This document shows positions 47,187 through 55,405 of a stretch of 64,000 bases of DNA, in pieces. How positions within the stretch are numbered: the stretch's first letter is position 1; each line of letters starts with the position of its first letter. The stretch covers positions 4,402,001 through 4,466,000 of the forward strand of contig NZ_CP082164.1 of NCBI RefSeq assembly GCF_023101685.1, read 5' to 3'. The notes under the pieces were generated by a model. That model did no database searches and had not been told where the DNA came from. It saw nothing but the letters and a program-made list of their open reading frames with translations. The position numbers and the translations under genes were made by a program. The stretch comes from Bradyrhizobium sp. 186 (GTDB lineage Bacteria > Pseudomonadota > Alphaproteobacteria > Rhizobiales > Xanthobacteraceae).

Positions 47187-48155
47187 ATGCAGCCCGAACC
47201 GATCCTCGATCTCGCTCATCTCGGCCATATGGAGCTGCTGACGCCGAAGCCGGACGAGAGCCTGAGATTCTTCGTCGACGTCATGGGCATGACCGTCAGC
47301 GGGCAAAAAGGCGAGTCGGTCTATCTGCGCGGCTGGGACGATTACGAGCGCTATTCACTCAAGCTCACCGCGTCAAAAACCTCCGGCATGGAACACATGG
47401 CGCTGCGCGCGCGCAGCCAGCAGGCGCTTGAGCGCCGCGTCGCTGCGCTCCAGGGTTCCGGCTTCGACATCGGCTGGACCGACGGCGACATGGGGCAGGG
47501 GCCGACCTTCCGCTGCCGCGATCCCGACGGCCACATCGTCGAGCTCTATTATGAGACCGAATGGTATCAGGCGCCGCCCGAGCTAAAACCTGCGCTGAAG
47601 AACCAGGCCCAGCGTTTTCCCGCGCGCGGCGTCAACGTCCGTCGCCTCGATCATCTCAATTGCCTCGCCGCCGACATCAAGGCCAACCGCGAATTCTTCG
47701 AGAACTATCTCGGCTGCCGCCTGACCGAGCAGATCGTGCTCAATGACGGCCGCGAAGCCGCGATGTGGCTGACGATGTCGAACAAGAGCTACGACTTCGC
47801 CTATTCACTGGACCATTCCGGCGTGCCGGGCCGCTTTCACCACGTCACCTACGCGCTCGACAGCCGCGAGGAGATTCTTCGCGCTGCCGACATCTTTCTC
47901 GAGAACGGCGTCCATATCGAGACCGGCCCGCACAAGCACGCAATCCAGCAGACCTTCTTCCTCTACGTCTACGAGCCCGGCGGCAACCGCGTTGAAGTCG
48001 CCAATGCCGGTGCGCGGCTGATCCTCGCGCCGGACTGGAGGCCGATCGTCTGGACGGAAGAGGAGCGCAAGAAGGGCCAGGCGTGGGGATTGAAGACGAT
48101 CGAGTCCTTCCACACCCACGGCACGCCGCCGGTGGAGGTCAAGAAACATTCCTAA
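47187..48155 (+). CDS. extradiol ring-cleavage dioxygenase, catechol 2,3-dioxygenase type
   Basis: A protein of 322 residues with two VOC modules, as in type I extradiol enzymes. The iron ligands fit LDHLNCLAADI (His near 156), FHHVTYALDS (His near 218) and GGNRVEVANAG (Glu near 268). The N-terminal module (LGHMELLTPKPDESLRFFVDVMGM) is structural. It cleaves a catechol-like or dihydroxylated ring beside the diol. GGAGG precedes the ATG at 47187. Its stop codon interlocks with that of the convergent nicB-like gene (CTAA, 48152-48155). Confidence 0.88.
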   Translation: MQPEPILDLAHLGHMELLTPKPDESLRFFVDVMGMTVSGQKGESVYLRGWDDYERYSLKLTASKTSGMEHMALRARSQQALERRVAALQGSGFDIGWTDGDMGQGPTFRCRDPDGHIVELYYETEWYQAPPELKPALKNQAQRFPARGVNVRRLDHLNCLAADIKANREFFENYLGCRLTEQIVLNDGREAAMWLTMSNKSYDFAYSLDHSGVPGRFHHVTYALDSREEILRAADIFLENGVHIETGPHKHAIQQTFFLYVYEPGGNRVEVANAGARLILAPDWRPIVWTEEERKKGQAWGLKTIESFHTHGTPPVEVKKHS

Positions 48156-51100
48156 TGCGCTGAAGCGCGTAGGCGGGCGATCATTTCGCTCACGCCGCTC
48201 CACGCCGGCTTGTCCGGCGCGAACTGCTTGCGCAGGAAGGTGACGAGCTCTTCGACCTGCGCGTCGCTCATGCTGTCCTTGAACGCGGGCATGTAGCCGA
48301 GATCGCTCGAGGCCGGCTCGGTGACGCCGTGCAGGATGACCTGCACGAGGTTGTCGGGTGTTCTGCTGTGCAGATTGCTGTTGAGCGCGAGCGAGGGCCG
48401 GCTGCCGAACAGCGGCAGGCCGCCGACCTCGTGGCAGACCGCGCAGGCGCCCTGATAGAGCCGTGCGCCGGCGGAGGCGACGGTGACTTGCGTCGCGCCT
48501 TCGAGCTTCGCGGCGAGCGCATCCTGTGCTTGTCGATCAGTCGCGGCGTCGTTGAACGAGTTGAGATAGACCGCCATCGCCCGGATATCCTGATCGGGCA
48601 GGGCCGCGAGATCCCTGATGATCGGTGCCATCGGGCCGGCTGCGACGCCGTGATAGCGCGAGTGGCCGGTGCGCAAATACGCGAAAAGCTCGTCCTCGCT
48701 CCAGGCGATCGGCGCCTGCGAGAGCGAAGTCAGTGGCGGCCCTTCCCAGCCCTCGGCAAAGCCGCCGGCGAGATAGGTCTCGCGCTGCTCGGCGCCGAGC
48801 GCGTTGCGCGGCGAATGGCAAGCGCTGCAATGGCCGAGACCCTCGACGAGATACGCGCCGCGATTCCAAAGTTCGGATTTTGCGGGATCAGGCTTGAACT
48901 CGCGTGTCTGATGAAACAGCGCATTCCATCCCGCGAGCAGCGGACGCAGATTGAACGGGAAGGCGAGCGTATTCGCTGGCACTGTCGCGCGCACCGCCGG
49001 CTGTGCGACCAAATAGGCGTAGAGCGCTTGAAGGTCGGCCTCGCTCGTCTTCGAAAAATGCGTGTAGGGAAAGGCGGGATAGAGCTGGCGTCCGTCGCGG
49101 TGGAGCCCATCCCGCATCGCGCGCTCGAAGGCGGGATAGGACCAGGCGCCGATGCCGGTCTCGATGTCGGGCGTGATGTTGGTCGAGTAGATCGTACCGA
49201 ACGGCGTCTCTAGCGCGCGGCCGCCGGCGTTGAGCGCGCCGCCGATCGTGCTGTGACACTCCGCGCAATTGCCGAGCGCCGCCAGTTGCTGGCCGCGCGC
49301 GATCGTTGCGGCAGAATAGACGGATGCATCGGGCCGCGCGATCGGCGCAATCGCGCGCCCAGGCAGCAGCGCTGCGCCGATGCCGATCGCGGCGGTGCAG
49401 ACTGCCGCAATCGTCGCGAAGATGCCGGTGTGTTTCGCGAAAGGATTTTGCCAGATGCGAGACTGCGGCGGCGCGGCCGGAGCGGACAGAGCCTGCGGCG
49501 CAGCCGGGGCATCGCCGTGGAGCCCTCTCAGGATGCGCTCCGGCGTGAACGGCGGCTCGCGAAAGCGCACGCCGGTGGCATCGAAGATGGCATTGGCGAT
49601 CGCCGCTGCGCTTGGCACCGACGCGGACTCGCCGACGCCGAGCGGCGGCTGGTCCGGCCGCGGCAGCAATAGGACGTCGATCTTCGGCACATCGGGGAAG
49701 GGGATGATCGGATAGGCGCCCCATTCGCGCGCGGCCACCGCGCCGCGCTCGAAGGAGACCTCTTCCATTAGCGCGCGGCTGGTGGATTGGATGACGTTGC
49801 CGTGGATCTGGTGGCGGACCCCGTCCGGATTGATCATCAACCCGGAATCCTGCCCCGCGACGACGCGCGTCACGCTGACATCGCCGGTGGTCTTGTTCAC
49901 GGCGACGTCGGCGACCCAGGCCGACCACGCCGCGCCATAGCCCGGAAAGTTGCTGTGGACGTAGAGCGCGTAAGCAAAGCCGCGCCCGTGCGCGACCTCG
50001 CCGTCCTGCTCCTGCCGCACCGGCCGTGGCGTCCAGCCCGCGCGCTCGGCCACGGCATTGACGAGATCGACAGCGCGCTGGTCTTTCAGATAACGCAGGC
50101 GGTATTCGATCGGATCGACGCCGGCCTCGGTCGCGAGCTCGTCGATATAGGATTCATGTGCAAACGTGTTCGGCAGTGCCGAGACGCCGCGAAACCAGGA
50201 GGCGCGGACGATCGGCGCCATGTCATGCGCGACGACGCGCATGTGGTCGTAGTCGTAAGGCGGGATCGCGGTGCGGTCGCCCATCTCGAGCACTGCGGGC
50301 TCGGGCGAAATACGGCCGGTGAGCATAAGCGCCAGCGTCGGCGCGGCGTTCGAGGGATAGCGCGTGGCGAGATCATAGCCCGCGATGCCGCCATCCGCGT
50401 TCAACCCGCCATTAACGTCGATGAGCTGCGCGGTGCCCTTGGGCTCCCAGGCGTGCTCCTGCTCGCGCGTCAACTGTACGCGCACGGGCCGGCCGACCGC
50501 ACGCGACAACAGCAACGCGTCCGCCGTGACGTCATCGGCGCAGTTGCGGCCATAGCAGCCGGCGGCTTCCAGGCGGATCACCTCGATCTCGTTCTCCGGC
50601 CGCTCGATCAGCAGCGCAAGGTCGCCGCGCAGCACGTGCGGGTTCTGCGTGCCCGACCAGACCCGGATGTTGCCGTCCTGGAAATCGGCCACCGCGCAGG
50701 AGGGGCCGATCGAGGCGTGCATCTGGTATGGCCAGACATAGGTGCGCGGCATCGGCTTGGCGGCGCCGGCGATTGCCGCGTCGATGTCGCCCTTGTCGAT
50801 CAGCGTGCGCGGTGTCGATGGATTGGCGCGCAGCGCCGTCTCGACATCGGCGAGATCGGGCAGGGTGGGCGTCGGCTTCCAGCTCACCGCGAGCTGCGCC
50901 GCCGCTCGAATCGCATTCTCCTCGCGCTCGGCAACCACGCCGACGAAGTCACCGATGCGCACGACGGCAATGATCCCGGGGATATCGCGCACCGAGGATT
51001 CGTCGACCGCGATCAGGCTGGTGCCGACGAACGGTCCGGCATCGACACCGGCATAGGGTGGACGCACGACGCGGCCGTGCAGCATGCCGGGCACGCGGAT

Positions 51101-51676
51101 ATCGTGCACGAACGTCAGTTCGCCCGTGGCCTTCGCGGGCAAGTCAACGCGCGGGACAGATTGGCCTACGATGGCGTAATCGCCGACGGGCTTGAGGGCG
51201 ACGTCGTCGGCAAGCTCGAGGCGGATGGTCTCGCCGCCGATCAATTCGCCATAGCTGACGCTGCGATTGTGCCCGCGGACGAGGCCGTCCTCGATACCGA
51301 GATCGGCAGCCGGCAGCTCCAGCCGCTCGGCGGCGCGCGCGATCAGGAAGTGCCGTGCCTGCGCGGCGGCCTTGCGCAGGGGAATCGCGGTGATCTGGAT
51401 GGTTTCGCTGGCGATCGTCGCGCCCTGGTTCGGCACAACGGCGGTATCGCCGAGCACCACGACGACGCGCGCAAAGGAGACGTCGAGTTCTTCGGCCACG
51501 ATCTGGCCGAGCGCTGTGCGGATCCCGGTGCCGAGATCGACATGGCCGTTATAGGCGGTGACCGAACCATCCGCGGTGATCCGGACGAAAGTCTCGGATG
51601 CGCCCTCCGCCAGCGTGCGGACGACGACGAGCGACCCCGATTGCCGCTCAGCTCCGTTCGAAAGAGGGGAGGCCAT
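48152..51676 (-). CDS. nicB: molybdopterin-binding hydroxylase subunit fused to triheme cytochrome c (NicB type)
   Basis: A protein of 1174 residues. Residues about 1-730 are a xanthine-dehydrogenase/aldehyde-oxidase molybdopterin domain (YNGHVDLGTGIRTALGQIVAEEL, ASWFRGVSALPNTFAHESYIDELA, and the catalytic Glu in LGVGESASVPSAAAIANAI). A membrane or linker helix near 750-772 follows. Then come three CxxCH heme motifs: CAECH (~806), CSACH (~950) and CAVCH (~1080). This layout and length match nicotinate dehydrogenase NicB, which passes electrons to cytochrome c and not to a FAD subunit. ATG at 51676 overlaps the nicA stop (TGATG). Confidence 0.85.
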   Translation of the reverse strand: MASPLSNGAERQSGSLVVVRTLAEGASETFVRITADGSVTAYNGHVDLGTGIRTALGQIVAEELDVSFARVVVVLGDTAVVPNQGATIASETIQITAIPLRKAAAQARHFLIARAAERLELPAADLGIEDGLVRGHNRSVSYGELIGGETIRLELADDVALKPVGDYAIVGQSVPRVDLPAKATGELTFVHDIRVPGMLHGRVVRPPYAGVDAGPFVGTSLIAVDESSVRDIPGIIAVVRIGDFVGVVAEREENAIRAAAQLAVSWKPTPTLPDLADVETALRANPSTPRTLIDKGDIDAAIAGAAKPMPRTYVWPYQMHASIGPSCAVADFQDGNIRVWSGTQNPHVLRGDLALLIERPENEIEVIRLEAAGCYGRNCADDVTADALLLSRAVGRPVRVQLTREQEHAWEPKGTAQLIDVNGGLNADGGIAGYDLATRYPSNAAPTLALMLTGRISPEPAVLEMGDRTAIPPYDYDHMRVVAHDMAPIVRASWFRGVSALPNTFAHESYIDELATEAGVDPIEYRLRYLKDQRAVDLVNAVAERAGWTPRPVRQEQDGEVAHGRGFAYALYVHSNFPGYGAAWSAWVADVAVNKTTGDVSVTRVVAGQDSGLMINPDGVRHQIHGNVIQSTSRALMEEVSFERGAVAAREWGAYPIIPFPDVPKIDVLLLPRPDQPPLGVGESASVPSAAAIANAIFDATGVRFREPPFTPERILRGLHGDAPAAPQALSAPAAPPQSRIWQNPFAKHTGIFATIAAVCTAAIGIGAALLPGRAIAPIARPDASVYSAATIARGQQLAALGNCAECHSTIGGALNAGGRALETPFGTIYSTNITPDIETGIGAWSYPAFERAMRDGLHRDGRQLYPAFPYTHFSKTSEADLQALYAYLVAQPAVRATVPANTLAFPFNLRPLLAGWNALFHQTREFKPDPAKSELWNRGAYLVEGLGHCSACHSPRNALGAEQRETYLAGGFAEGWEGPPLTSLSQAPIAWSEDELFAYLRTGHSRYHGVAAGPMAPIIRDLAALPDQDIRAMAVYLNSFNDAATDRQAQDALAAKLEGATQVTVASAGARLYQGACAVCHEVGGLPLFGSRPSLALNSNLHSRTPDNLVQVILHGVTEPASSDLGYMPAFKDSMSDAQVEELVTFLRKQFAPDKPAWSGVSEMIARLRASAH

Positions 51677-52158
51677 CAATTACCGGCCTCGGCGAGCTGG
51701 CCGGACGCGCGCATCACCGCGCGGAGGATTTCGACATGCGTGCCGCAGCGGCAGAGATTGTAGCGCAGCGCCGCCATCGCCTCCTGCTCGGTCGGTTGCG
51801 GATTGATCGCGAGCAGTGCCTTGGTGGTCATGATCATGCCGTTGAGACAATAGCCGCATTGCGCCGCCTGCTCGTCGATGAAGGCTTGTTGCACGGGATC
51901 AGGCTTGTCGCGCGTGCCGAGTCCTTCGAGCGTCACGATGTCACGCCCTGCGCAGCCGCTGACCGGGACGACGCAAGAGCGAGCGGCGCTGCCGTCGATC
52001 AGGACAGTACAGGTGCCGCATTCGCCAAGACCGCAGCCGTATTTTGGGCCGTTGAGTTGCAGATCGTTGCGCAGCACATAGAGCAGCGGCGTCTGCGGCG
52101 CCGCGGTGACGTCGTAGATCCCGCCGTTCACAGTGAGGCGGATCGGTGTCTGCGTCAT
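51676..52158 (-). CDS. nicA: 2Fe-2S subunit of molybdenum hydroxylase (NicA type)
   Basis: A protein of 160 residues with two 2Fe-2S clusters. The first is plant-type (YGCGLGECGTCTVLIDG plus a Cys in RSCVVPV). The second is the CO-dehydrogenase-type four-helix bundle (QCGYCLNGMIMTTKALL, NLCRCGTHVEILRAV). It carries electrons from the molybdenum site of NicB to the hemes. The ATG at 52158 is used; frame upstream of it lacks family sequence. It is first gene of the nicAB transcript and divergent from the hnr-like gene. Confidence 0.88.
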   Translation of the reverse strand: MTQTPIRLTVNGGIYDVTAAPQTPLLYVLRNDLQLNGPKYGCGLGECGTCTVLIDGSAARSCVVPVSGCAGRDIVTLEGLGTRDKPDPVQQAFIDEQAAQCGYCLNGMIMTTKALLAINPQPTEQEAMAALRYNLCRCGTHVEILRAVMRASGQLAEAGN

Positions 52159-52214
52159 CCTCGTTCCCAAGCCCGCGACGACATGGTCGCAAAAATTGTA
52201 CGTCGCGACGATAC

Positions 52215-52230
52215 CGTTTGTACACAAACG
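52215..52230. promoter_or_regulatory. inverted repeat near the nicAB start
   Basis: CGTTTGT (52215-52221) and ACAAACG (52224-52230) are exact complements around AC. It lies 57 bases upstream of nicA on the minus strand. The wording resembles the other sites of the island (TTTGTAC) but with a shorter spacer. Confidence 0.5.
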
Positions 52231-52364
52231 TGCAAGTCGGCATGCCGCAGTGCAGCGCGATTGCCCGCTTTGTGGACAGGGGCGGAAGGCAAATGAGGTT
52301 TTATTCGGCAGCCGCGTCTTTTCGCGCGCACCGCCGCTTGACAGCTATCGGGAGCGCGCGCAAC

Positions 52365-52384
52365 ATCGTTCGTATACGAATGAT
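52365..52384. promoter_or_regulatory. 20-base palindrome upstream of the hnr-like gene
   Basis: A palindrome around the core TTCGTATACGAA that extends to 20 bases with one mismatched pair. The right half TACGAATGAT matches the site at 63111-63128. It ends 28 bases before the hnr-like start, a position suited to repression. Confidence 0.65.
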
Positions 52385-52412
52385 AACCCGTCGTGATCCG
52401 CATGGCTGTGAC

Positions 52413-53870
52413 ATGGTGACTGAAACGACGAGCGCCGCCACCGACAAGATCCGCTGCGATGCCTGTCCGGTGATGTGCTACATCAAGCCGGGCGCGGCGG
52501 GTGCCTGCGACCGCTATGCCAACCATGACGGCAAGCTCGTCCGCGTCGATCCGCACATCATCCTCGAACGCACGGTGTCCCAGGGCGGCAAGCTGGTGCC
52601 GTTCAGCCGCACGGAAGATTGGGACGGCAAGATCGTCCATGAGCCCTCGACCTTTGTGACCGCGATCGGCGCGGGTACCACCTATCCCGACTACAAGCCG
52701 GCGCCGTTCATCGTCTCCGCGGAAGTCGACGGCGTCGACATGGTGACGGTGGTCACCGAGGGCATCTTCTCGTATTGCGGCATCAAGGTGAAGATTGACA
52801 CCGACCGCTATCTCGGCCCGGAGACCGCGACCGTTCGTGCGCAAGGCGAGGCGGTCGGCCACGTCACGACCAGCGAGTACGGCTCGCAGATGCTGTCGCT
52901 CGGCGGCGTGCATCATCTGACCGGCGGCTCCAAGAAGGAGGGCCGCGCCACCTGCGACGCGCTGATGGATCTTGCCAACTGCAAGGCGGTCGAGCTCACC
53001 GTCGACGGCGGCGCAACGGTGGTGGTGCAGGCAGGCCAGCCGCCGATCGTCAACGGCGTCAAGGAAGAGCGCATGCGCGTGGGCTGCGGCTCGGCGACGA
53101 TCGGCATGTTCGCGAAACAATGGCACGGCAAGGTCGATGAGGTAGTCGTGGTCGACGACCATATCACCGGCGTGCTCAGCGAGCATCAGGCCGGCAAGCT
53201 GCTCGACATCGCCGACACCGGCATCAAGATGAAGGGCCGGCGCTCGACGCCCGGCCGCTATTTCCAGGTCGCCGATCCCGGCACGGGGTGGGGCGGCACC
53301 AACATTTCCGATCCGCTGGCGATCCTCGGGCCGTTCGATGCGAAGGAAGCCAAGGCCGGTCTGACCATGCTGATGGTCTCCACGACCGGCGAGCATTCGT
53401 CCTATTATGTACTCGATGAGGGCTTGAAGCCGGTCGAGACGGAGATGCCGGCTGACCTGAAGTTTTCGGTCAAGCGCATCCAGGAGAATTGCGAGCCGGC
53501 GCTGTGCACGGTGCTGTTCATGGCCGGTGCCGGCGGCTCGCTGCGGGCGGGCGTCACCGACAATCCGGTGCGGCTGACGCGCTCGGTGAAGGATGCGTTG
53601 ACTCGTGTCACCAGCGGCGGCGCGCCGGTCTATGTCTGGCCGGGCGGCGGCATCACCTACATGGTCGACGTGACGCAGATGCCGGCCGGCGCGTTCGGCT
53701 ACGTGCCGACACCCGCGCTGGTCGCGCCGATCGAATTCACGATGAAGCTGACCGACTACGCCGCGCTCGGCGGGCATATGGATTACGTGAAACCGCTCTC
53801 CGAGGTGAAGGGCGGCGATGATGTCCGCCAGTTGCCCTGGCAGAACCCGATTCCGGGCCGCCGGGCATGA
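52413..53870 (+). CDS. hnr: 6-hydroxynicotinate reductase-like iron-sulfur protein
   Basis: A protein of 485 residues. The N terminus has a four-cysteine cluster site: IRCDACPVMCYIKPGAAGACDRY (Cys15, 18, 22 and 32). It is followed by GKLVRVDPHIILERTVSQGG, and later VTTSEYGSQMLSLGGVHHLTGGSKKEGR and CGSATIGMFAKQW. From memory this matches Hnr of the Eubacterium barkeri nicotinate pathway, a ferredoxin-dependent flavoprotein that reduces 6-hydroxynicotinate to 1,4,5,6-tetrahydro-6-oxonicotinate. No ribosome binding site is clear before ATG 52413; an in-frame ATG at 52380 lies inside the operator. It overlaps the UPF0280 gene by 4 bases. Confidence 0.8.
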   Translation: MVTETTSAATDKIRCDACPVMCYIKPGAAGACDRYANHDGKLVRVDPHIILERTVSQGGKLVPFSRTEDWDGKIVHEPSTFVTAIGAGTTYPDYKPAPFIVSAEVDGVDMVTVVTEGIFSYCGIKVKIDTDRYLGPETATVRAQGEAVGHVTTSEYGSQMLSLGGVHHLTGGSKKEGRATCDALMDLANCKAVELTVDGGATVVVQAGQPPIVNGVKEERMRVGCGSATIGMFAKQWHGKVDEVVVVDDHITGVLSEHQAGKLLDIADTGIKMKGRRSTPGRYFQVADPGTGWGGTNISDPLAILGPFDAKEAKAGLTMLMVSTTGEHSSYYVLDEGLKPVETEMPADLKFSVKRIQENCEPALCTVLFMAGAGGSLRAGVTDNPVRLTRSVKDALTRVTSGGAPVYVWPGGGITYMVDVTQMPAGAFGYVPTPALVAPIEFTMKLTDYAALGGHMDYVKPLSEVKGGDDVRQLPWQNPIPGRRA

Positions 53871-54766
53871 CAAGGCTCCCGCAAATCGCACTGCTGTCTG
53901 ATGGCCGGCGGCTGCATTTGCAGGATGGTCCGATTGATCTGATCGTCGAGGCGAGGGCGCGCGCGCATGACGTGCGCACGGCCTATGAGGCTGCCGCACG
54001 GCGCTTCACCGGCCTGCTCGATGAGCTCTGCGCGGAGCTGACGGAATTGCGCAAGTCGTCGGAACCCGGGACGTGTTCGCTGAACGGCATTGTCGCACGT
54101 CGGATGCATGCCGCCGTCGCGCCCTATGCCGCCGATTGCTTCATCACGCCGATGGCTGCGGTGGCGGGCAGCGTCGCGGAGGAAATTCTGGGCGCAATGC
54201 TGAAGGTTGCATCGCTTGATCGGGCTTATGTCAACAATGGCGGCGACATCGCGCTTCATCTAGGCGAGGACGAGCATTTTTCGGTCGGCCTGATGGATCG
54301 GCCCGATCGCGATGGCGTGCTGCGGACGATGAAGGTCGAGGCCGATGATCCCGTGCGCGGGGTCGCGACCAGCGGACGCCACGGCCGCAGTTTTTCGCTT
54401 GGGATTGCCGACGCTGTGACGGTGTTCGCGGCGACCGCATCACAGGCCGACGCCGCCGCGACGGTCATCGCCAATGCCGTCGATCTGCCCGGGCATCCCG
54501 CCATCATCCGGCGGCCAGCCAATGAGCTTCAGCCCGACAGCGATCTCGGCGCGCGCCTCGTCACCCGCGATGTCGGTGAATTGTCGCGGGCCGAAATCGC
54601 GAGGGCGCTCGAATCTGGCGCGGAATGTGCACGACAATTGTTCGATCGCGGATTGATCGAGGGTGCCGTTTTGCAGCTTTGTGGTGATATGCTTGTCATC
54701 GGAGCAAAAGATATTGATCGGCAACGGTCGCGCCCGCCTGTGTTGGAGAACGCGATTCATGCCTGA
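53867..54766 (+). CDS. UPF0280 family protein (ApbE-like superfamily)
   Basis: A protein of 299 residues. UPF0280 features are GPIDLIVEARARAHDVRTAYEAA, CFITPMAAVAGSVAEEIL, RAYVNNGGDIALHL and VATSGRHGRSFSLGIADAVTVFA. The last two resemble the nucleotide-binding and metal parts of ApbE flavin transferases. Overlap with the hnr-like gene (ATGA) indicates coupled translation, so it probably serves that enzyme, perhaps in cofactor attachment; this is inference. No experimental role is known to me. Confidence 0.85.
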   Translation: MTRLPQIALLSDGRRLHLQDGPIDLIVEARARAHDVRTAYEAAARRFTGLLDELCAELTELRKSSEPGTCSLNGIVARRMHAAVAPYAADCFITPMAAVAGSVAEEILGAMLKVASLDRAYVNNGGDIALHLGEDEHFSVGLMDRPDRDGVLRTMKVEADDPVRGVATSGRHGRSFSLGIADAVTVFAATASQADAAATVIANAVDLPGHPAIIRRPANELQPDSDLGARLVTRDVGELSRAEIARALESGAECARQLFDRGLIEGAVLQLCGDMLVIGAKDIDRQRSRPPVLENAIHA

Positions 54767-54781
54767 GCAGGGACCGGAAAC

Positions 54782-55366
54782 ATGAGCGCGATCATCCGCA
54801 AGATCGTCACCGTCGTCGAAGAGACGCAGATCGAGATGGGTAGGCCCGTGTCGCCGCCGACCCGGCGCGCCGCCGCGATCGCCGTGATCGAAAATCCCTT
54901 TGCCGGAAGATATGTCGAGGACCTTTCGCCGCTGATCGCGATCGGCGAGGAACTCGGCGAACTCCTGTCGAAGCGCGCGGTGGCCGCGCTCGGCATCGAG
55001 GGGTCGAAAGCGCAGAGCTATGGCAAGGCGGCCGCGGTCGGCGAGAATGGCGAGCTGGAGCACGCGGCTGCAATCCTCCATCCCAAGATGGGCGCGCCGG
55101 TGCGGAAAGTTCTGAGCAAGGGCGCGGCGCTGATTCCGTCGTCGAAGAAGCGCAGCGGCCCCGGCACGACGCTCGACATTCCGCTCGGACATAAGGATGC
55201 GGCCTTCGTGCGCAGTCATTTCGACGGCATGGAAGTGCAGATCAACGACGCGCCGCGTGCCAACGAGATCATGGTGGCGGTCGCCGTCACCGATAGCGGC
55301 CGTCCGCTGGCGCGCGTCGGCGGGCTGACGGTTGCGGAGATCAAGGGCGAGGACGGTCTGAGATAG
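54782..55366 (+). CDS. amino acid synthesis family protein (DUF1185)
   Basis: A protein of 194 residues in the DUF1185 / 'AA_synth' family: IIRKIVTVVEETQIEMGR at the N terminus, AVIENPFAGRYVEDLSPLI, the SYGKAAAVGENGELEHAAAILHPKMGAPVR core, and ANEIMVAVAVTDSGRPLARVGGL at the end. Despite the name, no reaction is established for the family. It starts 15 bases after the UPF0280 gene. Its place in this transcript suggests a step or accessory role in the heterocycle pathway. Confidence 0.85.
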   Translation: MSAIIRKIVTVVEETQIEMGRPVSPPTRRAAAIAVIENPFAGRYVEDLSPLIAIGEELGELLSKRAVAALGIEGSKAQSYGKAAAVGENGELEHAAAILHPKMGAPVRKVLSKGAALIPSSKKRSGPGTTLDIPLGHKDAAFVRSHFDGMEVQINDAPRANEIMVAVAVTDSGRPLARVGGLTVAEIKGEDGLR

Positions 55367-55405
55367 AGACGGTCTGGAATAGTGAATTCAAAACTGGAGG
55401 TTGGG

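Noticed and set aside
49787..51763. A 658-codon plus-strand frame opposite the nicB-like gene
   Set aside because: It has low-complexity Arg/Asp composition and no motifs. The opposite strand encodes a recognisable molybdenum hydroxylase.
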